The notes beneath the pieces were generated by a model that saw only the letters and a program-made list of their open reading frames with translations, did no database searches and was not told the origin of the DNA. Position numbers and translations under genes: made by a program. From positions 1,338,347 through 1,402,346 of the forward strand of contig NZ_VUOC01000001.1 in the NCBI RefSeq assembly GCF_008386695.1: DNA of 64,000 nt. The letters run 5' to 3'. Of this stretch, positions 41,184 through 50,655 are shown one piece after another (position 1 is the stretch's first letter; every line of letters begins with the position of its first letter). The DNA comes from Chitinophaga agrisoli (GTDB lineage: Bacteria; Bacteroidota; Bacteroidia; Chitinophagales; Chitinophagaceae).

Positions 41184-41624
41184 CTACCGCTCACATACCT
41201 CCTTCAACTTCGCCAGCGCATTCGGCCATCCCTCCTCAAACATACTCGTCCATTCCGGCACAGTATGTATCTCCACCTTCACCACCGTACTCCCATTACC
41301 CCCCTTAAGCGTATAAGACTCCGTACTCCCCACCCAGCCCTTAGCTGCATCACTATCCCTGTCTTTTGTCCCATCCGGGTTCACTACCGCCACATGTTTG
41401 GCAAACAAATATTCATAAGGCCTTACCTCCACCAGCTCCATCAACGTACCGCCCTGCCCCGGCGACAACAGCGCTACTTTCTGTCCCTGTTCCCATACGC
41501 CATCATAATAAGCGCCTGTCCAGCCTGCGCCTACCCATTCCTTATACGTATCCGGGTGCATCATGATATCCCATACCCGCTGTTTATCAGCGGCTATCTC
41601 TGTTGTAAAGACCAGTATTGCCAT
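41184..41624 (-). CDS. SRPBCC/AHSA1 (START-like) domain protein
   Basis: The 146-residue protein has the Bet v 1/AHSA1 helix-grip pattern. It opens ILVFTTEIAADKQRVWDIMM and continues YKEWVGAGWTGAYYDGVWEQ, LMELVEVRPYEYLFAKH and STESYTLKGGNGSTVVKVEI, ending in the long helix WPNALAKLKEVCER. Such proteins bind hydrophobic ligands or act as Hsp90-activator-like modules; the ligand is unknown. I start at the ATG at 41624, where the family begins, and not at the upstream in-frame ATG. Confidence 0.85.
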   Translation of the reverse strand: MAILVFTTEIAADKQRVWDIMMHPDTYKEWVGAGWTGAYYDGVWEQGQKVALLSPGQGGTLMELVEVRPYEYLFAKHVAVVNPDGTKDRDSDAAKGWVGSTESYTLKGGNGSTVVKVEIHTVPEWTSMFEEGWPNALAKLKEVCER

Positions 41625-41714
41625 GTGATTAGTTTTTATGCTACAAAGATGAGGCTTGTTAGGGGCATACACCGGGTGTTAACGCGACACATTACAGGGC
41701 GGTTTCCGACAATC

Positions 41715-42332
41715 TCACCGTTTCCTTGCTATCCACAACGAATCATACTGCCCGTAAAAGGTAAACCCTGCAGATGGCGTCACCAGGTTCTTGATCACAT
41801 AAGTAGGCCCCAGCTCATCCCTATGCGCATAATAATCATGAAAAGCCAGGAAACCACCAGATATCAATTTAGGCGCATATAGCTCAAAATCCTGCCGGCA
41901 GCCTTCTATAGAATGATCGCCATCTATAAACAACCCATGTATCTTGTCAAACTCCTGCGGGAATTGATAAGAGTACCCCTGCTTAATAACCACCTTATCC
42001 AGCACATGTAGTCTGTCCAGGTTTTGTTTGAATTGAGCCAGCAGGTCGCGGTCTCCTTTCTTATCCCGGTAGGTAGCTATATTATCCTCATCCATACAGG
42101 CATCCGCGTTAAAAGGGTCAATGGAGTACACCTTACCAGACCGCAGTCCTTTACAAAGACAGTAGGCGCTCTTGCCTTGCCAGCTGCCTATCTCTACCAT
42201 AACGGCATTACCAGGAAGCTGTCTGGCTATATGATACAGCCCAAGCGCTTCCTGGTCAGATAACCATCCATCCAGATGACGGTAATCTTTGATCTTATTG
42301 AGTATCGATTTTGTGATCAGCCGCTGGAACAT
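41715..42332 (-). CDS. Class I SAM-dependent methyltransferase (Methyltransf_24-like)
   Basis: The 205-residue protein carries the SAM-binding motif I VMVEIGSWQGKSAYCLCKG (about 44-62), the acidic loop VYSIDPFNAD (about 68-77), and the post-II region GLFIDGDHSIEGCRQDFELY (about 133-152) followed by GGFLAFHDYY. This is the pattern of the O-methyltransferase-like Methyltransf_24 group often found next to glycosyltransferases or in surface-glycan clusters. No such cluster is here, and the acceptor is unknown. Confidence 0.85.
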   Translation of the reverse strand: MFQRLITKSILNKIKDYRHLDGWLSDQEALGLYHIARQLPGNAVMVEIGSWQGKSAYCLCKGLRSGKVYSIDPFNADACMDEDNIATYRDKKGDRDLLAQFKQNLDRLHVLDKVVIKQGYSYQFPQEFDKIHGLFIDGDHSIEGCRQDFELYAPKLISGGFLAFHDYYAHRDELGPTYVIKNLVTPSAGFTFYGQYDSLWIARKR

Positions 42333-42374
42333 GCTACAGTATTTTGGTATCCTTAAAGATACTTAATTACCGGC

Positions 42375-43133
42375 TTACCGCTCCTCCAGCGCCGCATACA
42401 CCCCTCTATCAACCACAATCCCCAACCGCTTAAAAAACGTACCCGGATCAAACCCCTCCGCCTTGTACAAACCCTGCACCGCCTCCTTTGCTTTATCCAG
42501 CGCTTCCTGATTCGCCCAGGTAGCCACGGTTACACAAATAAGATCACCTTCCTGCTCGCTGTACGTATACGCGGCGTCTGTTACAAAACCAGGCAGCGTT
42601 TTAAGAAAAGCGCGGTTAACGCGCACCCTGTCCAGGAAAGCTTGCTGCCCGGCCGCCGGTACGCGGAATTTGTCAATAAACTGCACCCAGTCCTTGTGCA
42701 ATGGCCTGCCGGTAAGCGCCGCCGGATCAGCCGGCAGTACATCCAGCTGCTGTAAAAAGCCCAGGCGGTCTGTTTGGATCTGCGCCTTAATGATCTTACC
42801 ATCCTGCAATGTAAAGATGGCCATCCCATCATTGCTCACCTTCTTGCCGGTAGCCGCCACCTGCAGGTACTGCCCGGTATGGGTACCCTGCCATTGCCAT
42901 TGTACCGTTACCTGGTCGCCTTCCGCGCTCAGGTGTTGGATATGCCATTGTATATCCGGGAAAGCTTTGATCAGCTGCGCTATAGGCCCTTCAAAACCCG
43001 CAGCGCCCAGCTGTCCCTGAAGGCCGGGATAGCTATCCGCTATCAGTTCCTGTAATAATCCCATGTTCCGTTGGTTCATCGCTTGCTCATAAAGGTTGCG
43101 GATGATTTCCTTGTTGTTTTGTGTCGCAGACAT
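42375..43133 (-). CDS. SnoaL-like cyclase fused to an antibiotic-biosynthesis-monooxygenase-like domain
   Basis: The 252-residue product has two domains. Residues 1 to about 130 look like a SnoaL/ester-cyclase NTF2 fold (IIRNLYEQAMNQRNMGLLQE, FPDIQWHIQHLSAEGDQVTV, GMAIFTLQDGKIIKAQIQTD). Residues about 150-250 look like an ABM-type ferredoxin-like domain (FIDKFRVPAAGQQAFLDRVR, LKTLPGFVTDAAY, LICVTVATWANQEALDKAKE). The ATG at 43133 begins the first domain. The pairing suggests a small-molecule enzyme in one chain, possibly a cyclase plus a quinol-type monooxygenase; the substrate is unknown. Confidence 0.8.
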   Translation of the reverse strand: MSATQNNKEIIRNLYEQAMNQRNMGLLQELIADSYPGLQGQLGAAGFEGPIAQLIKAFPDIQWHIQHLSAEGDQVTVQWQWQGTHTGQYLQVAATGKKVSNDGMAIFTLQDGKIIKAQIQTDRLGFLQQLDVLPADPAALTGRPLHKDWVQFIDKFRVPAAGQQAFLDRVRVNRAFLKTLPGFVTDAAYTYSEQEGDLICVTVATWANQEALDKAKEAVQGLYKAEGFDPGTFFKRLGIVVDRGVYAALEER

Positions 43134-43218
43134 TTTTTCCCTCCTTTTTTTAATAGATGTTTGGGCATTGCGCGGTATGGGGATGAATAACAGGCCACAT
43201 AACAGCCGCAATCCATAA

Positions 43219-43226
43219 CAAAGGTA
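43219..43226 (-). promoter_or_regulatory. -7 box for the SnoaL-ABM gene
   Basis: The minus strand reads TACCTTTG, a match to TAnnTTTG, about 85 bases upstream of the start codon. Confidence 0.4.
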
Positions 43227-43384
43227 CCGGTCACTTATAGGCGGGAATTGTAAAAAATCATTGATTTACGGATACTCGAAAAGAAATCGGGATTGTCAAT
43301 GCCGGATATTCGGGCGAACATCGCCGGCCGTTCAGTTAGCAAATTAAAAGTCTAAGAAAGTCTGGTTAACATACAAAACCTCAC

Positions 43385-44158
43385 CTACCAATACCTCGCA
43401 TTTTGAAAAAAATCCCTGGGCGTCTTCCCCGTAAACAAACGGAAATCCTTTATAAAATGCGACTGATCAAAATACCCTGCTTCATAAGAAGCATCCGTCA
43501 GAGAAGCGTAGGAGGGATACTGCCGGATCAATGCCCGCAGGCGTACAATAGAAGCATATTGTTTGGGCGTGGCGCCTATCAGCACCCGGAAACGTTTCTC
43601 AAAAGCATCCTGGCTTATATGCAAAGAAGCCGCCAGCTCTTTAACCCGGATAATACCCTTTTGCTGTTTAATAAAACTAACCGCATGTTGCACCAGCAAG
43701 TCTGGTGCAGAATATGCCAGCTTACGCAGCAAAAAGCCTTCCATAATAGCAACCCGTTCGGAATGATCAAAAGCTTCTGATAAACGCGTGCTGACCTCAT
43801 CCAGCTCCGCCGGGCGAAAAAGATTATCAGTTGCCATACACAAGCCAAACAATTCATGGGCGGGCACGCTGGTAAACGCATGTATACCGCCTTCCCGCAA
43901 TACCACCAGCACATTAGCAGTTCCCTTTTCATAATGGATCTGCCGGGCGGATCTTCTCAGCCCTGTAATAGCCGCCACCGGTATAATGCTGGGATGATCC
44001 GCTGTGATGATAGACGTGCGGCCTTTGAACCTGAACGCCATTACAACCGCCGTATCCGGGATAAGCGTATTATCGGCGGATAGCTCGCTTTCAATGATAA
44101 GCAGCTCCTTTACAAAAGGCGCTAAAGCAGCAGTGGGAGAAAATCGGGATAGTTCCAT
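43385..44158 (-). CDS. AraC family transcriptional regulator
   Basis: The 257-residue protein has an N-terminal sensing part (about 1-135, resembling the DUF6597 domain common in Bacteroidota: LAPFVKELLIIES, ITGLRRSARQIHYEKG). A C-terminal AraC double helix-turn-helix spans about 165-250 (RVKELAASLHISQDAFEKRF, LTDASYEAGYFDQSHFIKDF, FTGKTPRDFF). It probably regulates one of its neighbours: the alpha/beta hydrolase gene is divergent, with about 80 bases between start codons, and the SnoaL-ABM gene lies downstream on the same strand. Confidence 0.9.
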   Translation of the reverse strand: MELSRFSPTAALAPFVKELLIIESELSADNTLIPDTAVVMAFRFKGRTSIITADHPSIIPVAAITGLRRSARQIHYEKGTANVLVVLREGGIHAFTSVPAHELFGLCMATDNLFRPAELDEVSTRLSEAFDHSERVAIMEGFLLRKLAYSAPDLLVQHAVSFIKQQKGIIRVKELAASLHISQDAFEKRFRVLIGATPKQYASIVRLRALIRQYPSYASLTDASYEAGYFDQSHFIKDFRLFTGKTPRDFFQNARYW

Positions 44159-44241
44159 GCACGGAAGTAATACGCGTTAAAAGTAGCAAAAAATCTTACT
44201 ACTTTACGCATCATATCTACACACCGTTTACAATAATACTT

Positions 44242-45141
44242 ATGAAAAACACTTTAATCTTATTGACCTTTATCTGTACTGGCAGCCTTAATGTATTTTG
44301 CCAGCAAATAAAAAATAATGATACTACCATCCTCACATCAGATAGTGTGGCATTGTATGTGAAAAAAGCGGGCAAAGGCACGCCTTGTATCTTCGTGCAT
44401 GGTGGCCCCGGCGCCTGGAGCCGCTCCTTTGAGGCTATGGGCGGTAATAACCTGGAGCGGCATCTTACCATGTATTATTTTGATCAGCGTGGTTGCGGGC
44501 GCTCACAGGCCGCTCCTAATAACGATTACAGCATGGATAGGATGCTGGCGGATATAGAATCCATCCGTTTGCTAACCGGCGCAGAACAGGTATATATAAT
44601 GGGTCATTCCTTTGGCGGTATCCTGGCCTTTAAATATGCGCTCAAATATCCCGCGCATGTACGAGGCCTGATCATGCTCAATGCAACATTATATATTTAT
44701 AATTCTCTTTTATCACAGATACAGTTCATTAATCTGCAGTTGGGCACGCATTTCACGGTAAGGGACCAGGATTCCCTGATGTCCGTTTTTACAGCGGCCA
44801 AAAAAGCCCTGAATGAAAAAGGGTTGGAGTACACCATGTTATCAGATAATAAAGCATCCATTCAGAAACTGGATAGCATAGATAGTTCACCCCGTAACAC
44901 AGCATTTGCACGCTACGCATTCAGCAACCGGGTCTACCTGCAGGATTTTACCCGGGAAACGGCCGCCCTGCAGACCCCCGTGCTGGTAATTGGAGGAACA
45001 GTGGATCATAACATTGGCCCGGAGCACTATAAGCTGTTTAAATTCCCGCATCAGCAGGTAAAGATCATTCCCGGCGGCCATGTCCTATACTATGAAAAGA
45101 ATAAGGAATTTACAGCCGCCGTCTGGAACTTCACCCGGTAA
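44242..45141 (+). CDS. Secreted alpha/beta-hydrolase (prolyl aminopeptidase-like)
   Basis: The 299-residue protein has a signal peptide (residues 1-20, ending VFCQ) and the alpha/beta-hydrolase fold. HGGPGAWS (about 53-60) is the oxyanion motif typical of proline iminopeptidases, FDQRGCGRS follows, and MGHSFGG (about 120-126) holds the nucleophile serine. The acid is in VIGGTVDHN and the histidine in PGGHVLYY near the C-terminus. It should be a periplasmic peptidase or esterase. It is divergent from the AraC gene, which may control it. Confidence 0.88.
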   Translation: MKNTLILLTFICTGSLNVFCQQIKNNDTTILTSDSVALYVKKAGKGTPCIFVHGGPGAWSRSFEAMGGNNLERHLTMYYFDQRGCGRSQAAPNNDYSMDRMLADIESIRLLTGAEQVYIMGHSFGGILAFKYALKYPAHVRGLIMLNATLYIYNSLLSQIQFINLQLGTHFTVRDQDSLMSVFTAAKKALNEKGLEYTMLSDNKASIQKLDSIDSSPRNTAFARYAFSNRVYLQDFTRETAALQTPVLVIGGTVDHNIGPEHYKLFKFPHQQVKIIPGGHVLYYEKNKEFTAAVWNFTR

Positions 45142-45205
45142 CTACCGGAAAACCAGTAGATAAATTTACAAGATTACGGGTATTAGCCATCTACCCCATC
45201 ATACC

Positions 45206-45213
45206 TACTTTTG
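45206..45213 (+). promoter_or_regulatory. -7 box before the small lipoprotein gene
   Basis: TACTTTTG matches TAnnTTTG, 53 bases before the start codon. No -33 TTTG was found at the right distance. Confidence 0.4.
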
Positions 45214-45265
45214 CTACACTTAGAAAAACAAGCGTACTCATTCTTCATTAAACTCAAAAAAGCAC

Positions 45266-45736
45266 ATGAAAAAATTTAACCGATCCCTTTTCTCCGTAGT
45301 AGCATTGTTAGCCTCCGTAGTACTGTTAGCCTCCTGTGGAAAAGATAAAGACAACACCCCGGACTTTAACACCGTAAAAAGCGCTAAGTTCACGATCACC
45401 CTGTCCGGCGCAACAGCGGATGACCGCGCATCCTTTATATTCGCCAGCACCACAATAGATGGTAACAGCACCATCTGGAAAGTAGATGGCCAGGTAAGAC
45501 AGAACGAAGCCGGCATCACCCTGGATCAGGACGACTTCGGTACCGGCACCAAAACCTTTGTAGTAGAAACTACCCAGGCGGTACCGGCTATCTCCGTAGG
45601 CATTCAATGCCTCAACTTCGACGCCAACTATACCGTAAGTTATAAAGCAGAGATCAATGGCCAGGTAGTGAATAACGACCAGAATGTGACCGTGACCACG
45701 GCCAAAGACTATACACATGATTTCAATTATAAATAA
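45266..45736 (+). CDS. Small predicted surface lipoprotein, beta-sandwich-like
   Basis: The 156-residue product has a lipoprotein signal ending LLASC (Cys24), followed by GKDKDN, an acidic stretch like that of the first gene in the window and consistent with surface export. The mature part is rich in short alternating hydrophobic strands with Thr and Ser (KSAKFTITLSGATADDRASF, KTFVVETTQAVPAISVGIQ, YTVSYKAEINGQVVNNDQNV), suggesting an Ig-like sandwich. I do not recognise a family. A terminator follows. Confidence 0.75.
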   Translation: MKKFNRSLFSVVALLASVVLLASCGKDKDNTPDFNTVKSAKFTITLSGATADDRASFIFASTTIDGNSTIWKVDGQVRQNEAGITLDQDDFGTGTKTFVVETTQAVPAISVGIQCLNFDANYTVSYKAEINGQVVNNDQNVTVTTAKDYTHDFNYK

Positions 45737-45764
45737 ACAGCATCCACTGTTTAATATCACCATA

Positions 45765-45794
45765 TTTAGCCCTGGCCTTGCCGCCGGGGCTAAA
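45765..45794 (+). terminator. Hairpin after the small lipoprotein gene
   Basis: TTTAGCCC (45765-45772) pairs with GGGCTAAA (45787-45794). The T run after it is short (TAATTG), so termination strength is uncertain. Confidence 0.6.
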
Positions 45795-45861
45795 TAATTG
45801 TAGGCCCCATCCCATCACTTTTCTACGGAAAAGTTAAAAACTATATTGCATTTTTACGTTT

Positions 45862-47856
45862 ATGGTTAAACTCTTTTATACCTGTTGCCTTATTTGTGTA
45901 GCGTTTTGCAGCTATGCGCAGGTACTGCCGTTGAATGAGCAACGTTATGCAGACAGCCTCAAAAACCGGCTGCAGTCCAATAACCCGGATGCAGAAAAAG
46001 CAAAGGCCAGCTTCCTTTTATCAGAATACTGGTCCGCTAAAGATAGTACCCAGGCTAACCAATACCTGCAGCAGGGCTTACAGCTCAGTCATAATGATCC
46101 CTGGCTGCTGGCCATCTATGGCTACTATCATGCCCATGTGCTGGGCAGGGCACATATAGACGAAGCTGCCCGCAGCTATCTACAGGCAGATAGCCTGCTC
46201 AAAGCATTCAAAACAAAAGAGGCTTCCCTGTTCCGCGCCAAATGCTGGCATAACTATGCCGTTTTGCAAAAGCTAAAGGACGACCATAAGGCCTATACGG
46301 ACATTCTCCTGAACAAAGCCATCCCGCTGGCCCGCGAGGCCGGTGATAGCATATACGTTGGCAAGAACTACCTGGACCTGGCCATTGCCTTTAAAAACCT
46401 GGTAGAGTTCCCCCAGGCGGAGCCCTACATCCTCCGCGCGATAGATGTGTTAAGACATGCCCATGCGCCGGCGGAACAACTGTTGCCTGCCTATCATACC
46501 CTGTCAGAAAACTACGTGCTGTCTGGCCAGAGCGATAAAGCAAAACCCTTCCTGGATAGCATCCGCATACTGCTTACCCCTTATCCAGAATCGGATGCCT
46601 GGCTGGATTATTACGCGGCCACAGGCATGTACCTTACCGTGGCGGAGAAATTTGACGAGTCGCTGGTGCAGATAGAAAAAGGTATCACCCTTGCGCGCAA
46701 GCTAAAAGAAGCCTACCCGGAGCAGCGTTTGCTGCTGCAGAAATTCTATGCGCTCTATAACCGCAAAAGTTTTGCAGATGCCCGGGATGTATTGCTGAAT
46801 TTAACCGGCAAAAAGGAATTCATGGCGCTCACCGCCAACCGGCTGCAGCTGTGTTATGGCCTGGCAGAGACCTATGTGGGCCTCAACGATATGAAACCCG
46901 CTTACCAATGGCTAAAGCAATACGCTGCCCTGAGCGACAGTGTAAGCAGCAGTAAGCTGGTCAGTGATGTAAACGCCCTGGAAGTAAAATTCCATAATGC
47001 GGAAAACCAGCAAAAGATAGCAGAGCTGGAGGCATTTAAACAAAAAGCCGCCCTCCGGGAAAGTAATCAACGGTTGACCAACTGGCTGCTGGGCAGCCTC
47101 AGCCTCTTCCTCCTGATCACCTTCGCATTCCTGTGGTATTACTATAAAAACAAACAAAAGCTGGCCGCACAAAAAGAGATCAACCACCACCAGCAGATGA
47201 AGGAAATGCAGCAGCAACAGCAGCTGCATATGGCGCAGGCCCTGCTGGAAGGGCAGGAGCAAGAGCGTAGCCGCGTAGCCCGCGATCTGCATGATGGCCT
47301 GGGCGGTATGCTGGCCGCCGTTAAGATCAAACTATCCGGCCATGCAGGCGAAGAAACGAACGGCTTCCACTACAACAAGCTGGAAGGCGTGATCGATCAG
47401 TTGGATCAATCTGTACACGAGCTGCGCCGTATTGCCCGTAACATGATGCCGGAAAGCCTGCTGAAATTCGGACTGGAAACAGCGCTCAAAGACCTCTGCG
47501 AATCTATGATGACCACAGAGATGCAGATAGAGTTCCAGGCATTCTCTATTGACTCCGGTATGCCCATGTCAGCGCAGGTGGCCATTTACCGTATTATCCA
47601 GGAAGCCCTGTCCAATGCCCTCCGCCACGCAAAGGCCTCCAGGATCATCCTGCAATGCAGCCAGAACGATAAAATGTTCTTCATCACCGTAGAGGATAAT
47701 GGAAAAGGGTTTGATGTAAATAAGCTGCATCAGCATAAGGGCATAGGCTTCAGCAATATCCGTAACAGGGTAGAGTATATGAAAGGAAAATTAGAAGTAT
47801 CTTCCACCATCAATGAAGGCACGGTTATTAATATTGAGTTGAATGTCGAAGGATAA
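45862..47856 (+). CDS. TPR-containing sensor histidine kinase (NarL/DesK type)
   Basis: The 664-residue protein has a signal peptide (1-19, ending SYAQ), a TPR-rich periplasmic sensor (about 25-395), a coiled coil and one membrane segment (about 413-433, WLLGSLSLFLLITFAFLWYY). A second coiled coil with Gln runs follows, then a HisKA_3 dimerisation domain with the phospho-acceptor His477 in RVARDLHDGLGG. The HATPase domain has RIIQEALSNALRHAKA (N box) and VEDNGKGFD (G1), then HKGIGFSNIRNRVEYMKG. The stop codon overlaps the response regulator start by 14 bases, so the two are translationally coupled. The signal is unknown. Confidence 0.92.
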   Translation: MVKLFYTCCLICVAFCSYAQVLPLNEQRYADSLKNRLQSNNPDAEKAKASFLLSEYWSAKDSTQANQYLQQGLQLSHNDPWLLAIYGYYHAHVLGRAHIDEAARSYLQADSLLKAFKTKEASLFRAKCWHNYAVLQKLKDDHKAYTDILLNKAIPLAREAGDSIYVGKNYLDLAIAFKNLVEFPQAEPYILRAIDVLRHAHAPAEQLLPAYHTLSENYVLSGQSDKAKPFLDSIRILLTPYPESDAWLDYYAATGMYLTVAEKFDESLVQIEKGITLARKLKEAYPEQRLLLQKFYALYNRKSFADARDVLLNLTGKKEFMALTANRLQLCYGLAETYVGLNDMKPAYQWLKQYAALSDSVSSSKLVSDVNALEVKFHNAENQQKIAELEAFKQKAALRESNQRLTNWLLGSLSLFLLITFAFLWYYYKNKQKLAAQKEINHHQQMKEMQQQQQLHMAQALLEGQEQERSRVARDLHDGLGGMLAAVKIKLSGHAGEETNGFHYNKLEGVIDQLDQSVHELRRIARNMMPESLLKFGLETALKDLCESMMTTEMQIEFQAFSIDSGMPMSAQVAIYRIIQEALSNALRHAKASRIILQCSQNDKMFFITVEDNGKGFDVNKLHQHKGIGFSNIRNRVEYMKGKLEVSSTINEGTVINIELNVEG

Positions 47857-48481
47857 TAATATCATACTGGCCATTGTAGATGATCACCCGGTGGTCATAG
47901 AAGGTATCAAGGCCTTGTTAAGACAGGAACCCGATTTTGGCGTATCCGTCAGTTTTACCAATGGAACAGATTTCCTCTCCTTCCTCAAAGGGAACGAGGT
48001 ACAGGTGGTCCTGCTGGATATTATGCTGCCGGATATCAATGGTATCGAATTGTGTAAGGAGATCAAAGCCCAGTCGCCGGATACCCTGGTGCTGGCCCTC
48101 AGTAACCAGGTAGAGAGAAGTATCATCCTGCAGGTATTGCAGAACGGCGCCAGTGGCTATGTGTTAAAAAATGCCTCCGCGGAGGAGCTGCTGGGCTGCA
48201 TACGGGATGTAATGAACGGCGAGATCGCCTTTAGCCGCGAGGTAAAGGAGATCATGACCCGCCCCTCCAAAACAGCGCTTAAAGAAATACCCACCATTAC
48301 CAAACGGGAAAAAGAGATCCTGCAGCTGCTGGCAGAAGGAAAGACCACCGCCGCTATAGCAGAGCAGCTGCTTCTGAGCCCGCTAACGGTAGATACCCAC
48401 CGCCGCAACCTGCTGCAGAAGTTCAAGGTCAATAACAGCGCGGAGCTCATTATGGCCGCGGTGCAACAACGGTTACTATAG
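47843..48481 (+). CDS. NarL/FixJ family response regulator
   Basis: The 212-residue protein has a receiver domain (acidic pair Asp13/Asp14, phospho-acceptor Asp59 in VVLLDIMLPD, conserved Lys in GYVLKNAS) and a LuxR-type helix-turn-helix (about 150-210: LTVDTHRRNLLQKF preceded by ITKREKEILQLLAEGKTTAA). It is the cognate partner of the overlapping histidine kinase. Target genes cannot be read from the sequence; the ECF sigma gene begins 60 bases downstream and might be read through from the same transcript. Confidence 0.94.
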   Translation: MSKDNNIILAIVDDHPVVIEGIKALLRQEPDFGVSVSFTNGTDFLSFLKGNEVQVVLLDIMLPDINGIELCKEIKAQSPDTLVLALSNQVERSIILQVLQNGASGYVLKNASAEELLGCIRDVMNGEIAFSREVKEIMTRPSKTALKEIPTITKREKEILQLLAEGKTTAAIAEQLLLSPLTVDTHRRNLLQKFKVNNSAELIMAAVQQRLL

Positions 48482-48540
48482 TACGGAATTTCCCTCCTGC
48501 CGGAAATTAAATTTTCCTACATTAGCGGGGGGCGTCCGTC

Positions 48541-49137
48541 ATGCATGTGGATCCAAATGACGATAAGGAACTTTTTCAACTGATATCGGAAGGCGATGAA
48601 ACCGCTTTCCGTAGGCTCTTCCATCGCTATGTGCCCCAACTGCGCCCCCTGGTGCAGCATGTTACCAAAACAGCCGCCGTTACAGAAGATATTATCCAGG
48701 AAACCTTCCTGCGCCTCTGGCTCAGCCGCGATAAACTTACAGAGATAGAGAACCCCCGCTCCTGGTTGCTGCGCATCGTATTTTACCAGTCTTTTTCTTA
48801 TCTCCGCAAACAGGCCGTACATGATAAGGCCATGGATGTAATGGCTGCCCGTTATCCCGGTGCGGAGCCGGCCAGCGCCACGGAAGAGGAAATGGTATTT
48901 ACCTCCATGATGCAGCAGGTAGGTTTGGCCGTAGCGCAGCTGCCGCCCCAGGCTAAACGTATTTACCTGCTTAGCCGGGAACAGGGCCTGCGCATACCGG
49001 AAATTGCCAAACAGCTGTCTATCTCCCCCAATACGGTCAAAAATTCCCTGGTCCGCTCCCTGCAGGCTATACGTAAACACCTGGAGTTGTCCGGTTATTT
49101 CTTTCCGATATTGATACTGTGGTGTTTACGTGTCTGA
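48541..49137 (+). CDS. ECF RNA polymerase sigma factor (beta-glucan locus)
   Basis: The 198-residue protein has sigma region 2 (about 24-95: AFRRLFHRYVPQLRPLVQHV, DIIQETFLRLWLSR, NPRSWLLRIVFYQSFSYLRK) and region 4 (about 130-185: QLPPQAKRIYLLSREQGLRI, IPEIAKQLSISPNTVKNSLV). The C-terminal hydrophobic tail YFFPILILWCLRV is typical of Bacteroidota FecI-like sigma factors paired with FecR. It should direct transcription of the downstream SusC/SusD/GH16 genes when released by the FecR protein encoded next. Confidence 0.92.
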   Translation: MHVDPNDDKELFQLISEGDETAFRRLFHRYVPQLRPLVQHVTKTAAVTEDIIQETFLRLWLSRDKLTEIENPRSWLLRIVFYQSFSYLRKQAVHDKAMDVMAARYPGAEPASATEEEMVFTSMMQQVGLAVAQLPPQAKRIYLLSREQGLRIPEIAKQLSISPNTVKNSLVRSLQAIRKHLELSGYFFPILILWCLRV

Positions 49138-49262
49138 AAATATTTTTTCAAAACCATAGGTCCTAAACTTTCGCTTACGCGTCTGTTATTATAAGGGGGA
49201 TTTTAATGCCACGTTAGATGAATGACCACGTTCACTGCATTAAACTATAAAACAGATACAAA

Positions 49263-50480
49263 TTGTCAATAGAGCAACGCTTAGCGTACCTGGTTGGGCA
49301 GGTAGCGCAACAGGCAGCCACCACGGAGGAATTACAGGAATTGTCTGAGCTGATCAACGCAGACCAGACGGGCCACACCGCCCGTGAGGTGGAACTGCTG
49401 CTGCAAAAAGACTTGCCCGCCGCCACGCCGGATTACAACGAAACTTATTGGGACCAGGTCGCCAGCCGCATCCTGGCAGCTGATCATCCGCAGCAAATGC
49501 CGGTTGGTAAAATAGTGCCTATGCGCTCCCGCCGCCCCTGGATGGCCGCCGCTATAGCCGTAGGGCTGTTGCTGTTAGCCAGTGGGGTGTACTGGCAGCT
49601 GCGTAAACAGCCGGCCGCACCCACGGTGGCGGTAACACAAACGCCCGCGCCTGCGAATGATGTAGCCCCCGGCGGCAATAAAGCCGTACTGGTGCTGGCA
49701 GATGGTACAGAAGTACCGCTGGATAGCACCGGCAGCGGTACGCTGGCCCAACAGGGCGATACCCGCATCACCAAACCGGCCGCCGGCCAGCTGCTGTATT
49801 CCCAGGCAGGCAATACGACCGGCAATATCCGCTACAATACCCTGCGCACGCCAAGGGGCGGCCAGTTCCAGGTCACCCTGCCGGATGGCACCAGGGTATG
49901 GCTCAATGCTGCCAGCACGCTCCGCTATCCCACCGCATTCAACGGGCGCACCAGGCTGGTGCAGCTAAAAGGCGAAGCCTATTTTGAAGTGGCCGCCAAC
50001 GCCGCTAAACCATTCAAAGTAAATGTGCTCACCAGTCAGTCAGACAGTATGGAAGTGGCCGTACTGGGTACCCACTTTAATATCATGGCTTATGATGATG
50101 AGGCGCTGGTAAAGACCACCCTGCTGGAAGGCGCTGTACAGGTAAGCAGCGGCAACAGCCATAAACGGCTGAGCTCCGGCCAGGGCGCCAGCCTCAATAA
50201 GCAGGACTATACGCTGGCCTTGCACGATAACGTAAATACAGAAGAAGCAGTAGCCTGGAAAAACGGGTTTATCCAGCTGGAAGGGAATGATATTCAATCC
50301 GCCATGCGCCTCATCGCCCGCTGGTACGATGTGGAAGTGGTCTATAAAGCGCCCGTGCCCGCCCACTTCAGGGGTATCATTCCCCGGAATGTGCCGGTAT
50401 CACAGGTGTTAAAGATGATGGAACTGACAGGAGAAGTACACTTCGAAATAAAGGGGAAACAATTGATCGTATCGCCCTGA
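49263..50480 (+). CDS. FecR family anti-sigma factor, TTG start (beta-glucan locus)
   Basis: The 405-residue protein has a cytoplasmic sigma-binding N-terminus (1-88), one membrane segment (93-112, PWMAAAIAVGLLLLASGVYW), a periplasmic FecR domain (about 190-295: TPRGGQFQVTLPDGTRVWLN, LKGEAYFEVA, VLGTHFNIMAY) and a C-terminal DUF4974/STN-binding domain (about 335-405). The only plausible start is the TTG at 49263: an in-frame stop lies at 49248 and the next ATG is near codon 79, beyond the conserved N-terminus. It holds the ECF sigma factor inactive until the STN domain of the SusC receptor signals. Confidence 0.9.
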   Translation: MSIEQRLAYLVGQVAQQAATTEELQELSELINADQTGHTAREVELLLQKDLPAATPDYNETYWDQVASRILAADHPQQMPVGKIVPMRSRRPWMAAAIAVGLLLLASGVYWQLRKQPAAPTVAVTQTPAPANDVAPGGNKAVLVLADGTEVPLDSTGSGTLAQQGDTRITKPAAGQLLYSQAGNTTGNIRYNTLRTPRGGQFQVTLPDGTRVWLNAASTLRYPTAFNGRTRLVQLKGEAYFEVAANAAKPFKVNVLTSQSDSMEVAVLGTHFNIMAYDDEALVKTTLLEGAVQVSSGNSHKRLSSGQGASLNKQDYTLALHDNVNTEEAVAWKNGFIQLEGNDIQSAMRLIARWYDVEVVYKAPVPAHFRGIIPRNVPVSQVLKMMELTGEVHFEIKGKQLIVSP

Positions 50481-50563
50481 TCTATTCGCCACGTTTTTAA
50501 AAACTGATTTTTATGAGTCCTTAATATCTATCCCGTTACCAGTTTTATAAGGGCCAAAAAAAA

Positions 50564-50588
50564 CCGGGGGCGTTCGCACCGCTCCCGG
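50564..50588 (+). promoter_or_regulatory. Leader hairpin before the STN-SusC gene
   Basis: CCGGGGGC (50564-50571) pairs with GCTCCCGG (50581-50588), including one G-T pair, in the 175-base leader between the FecR and SusC genes. No T run follows, so it may influence mRNA stability or processing instead of termination. Confidence 0.45.
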
Positions 50589-50655
50589 AAACGCTCGGGC
50601 TTATAACTACAATCGCTTACGGCAATCTCATTATTTACCCAAACCATACAAATGT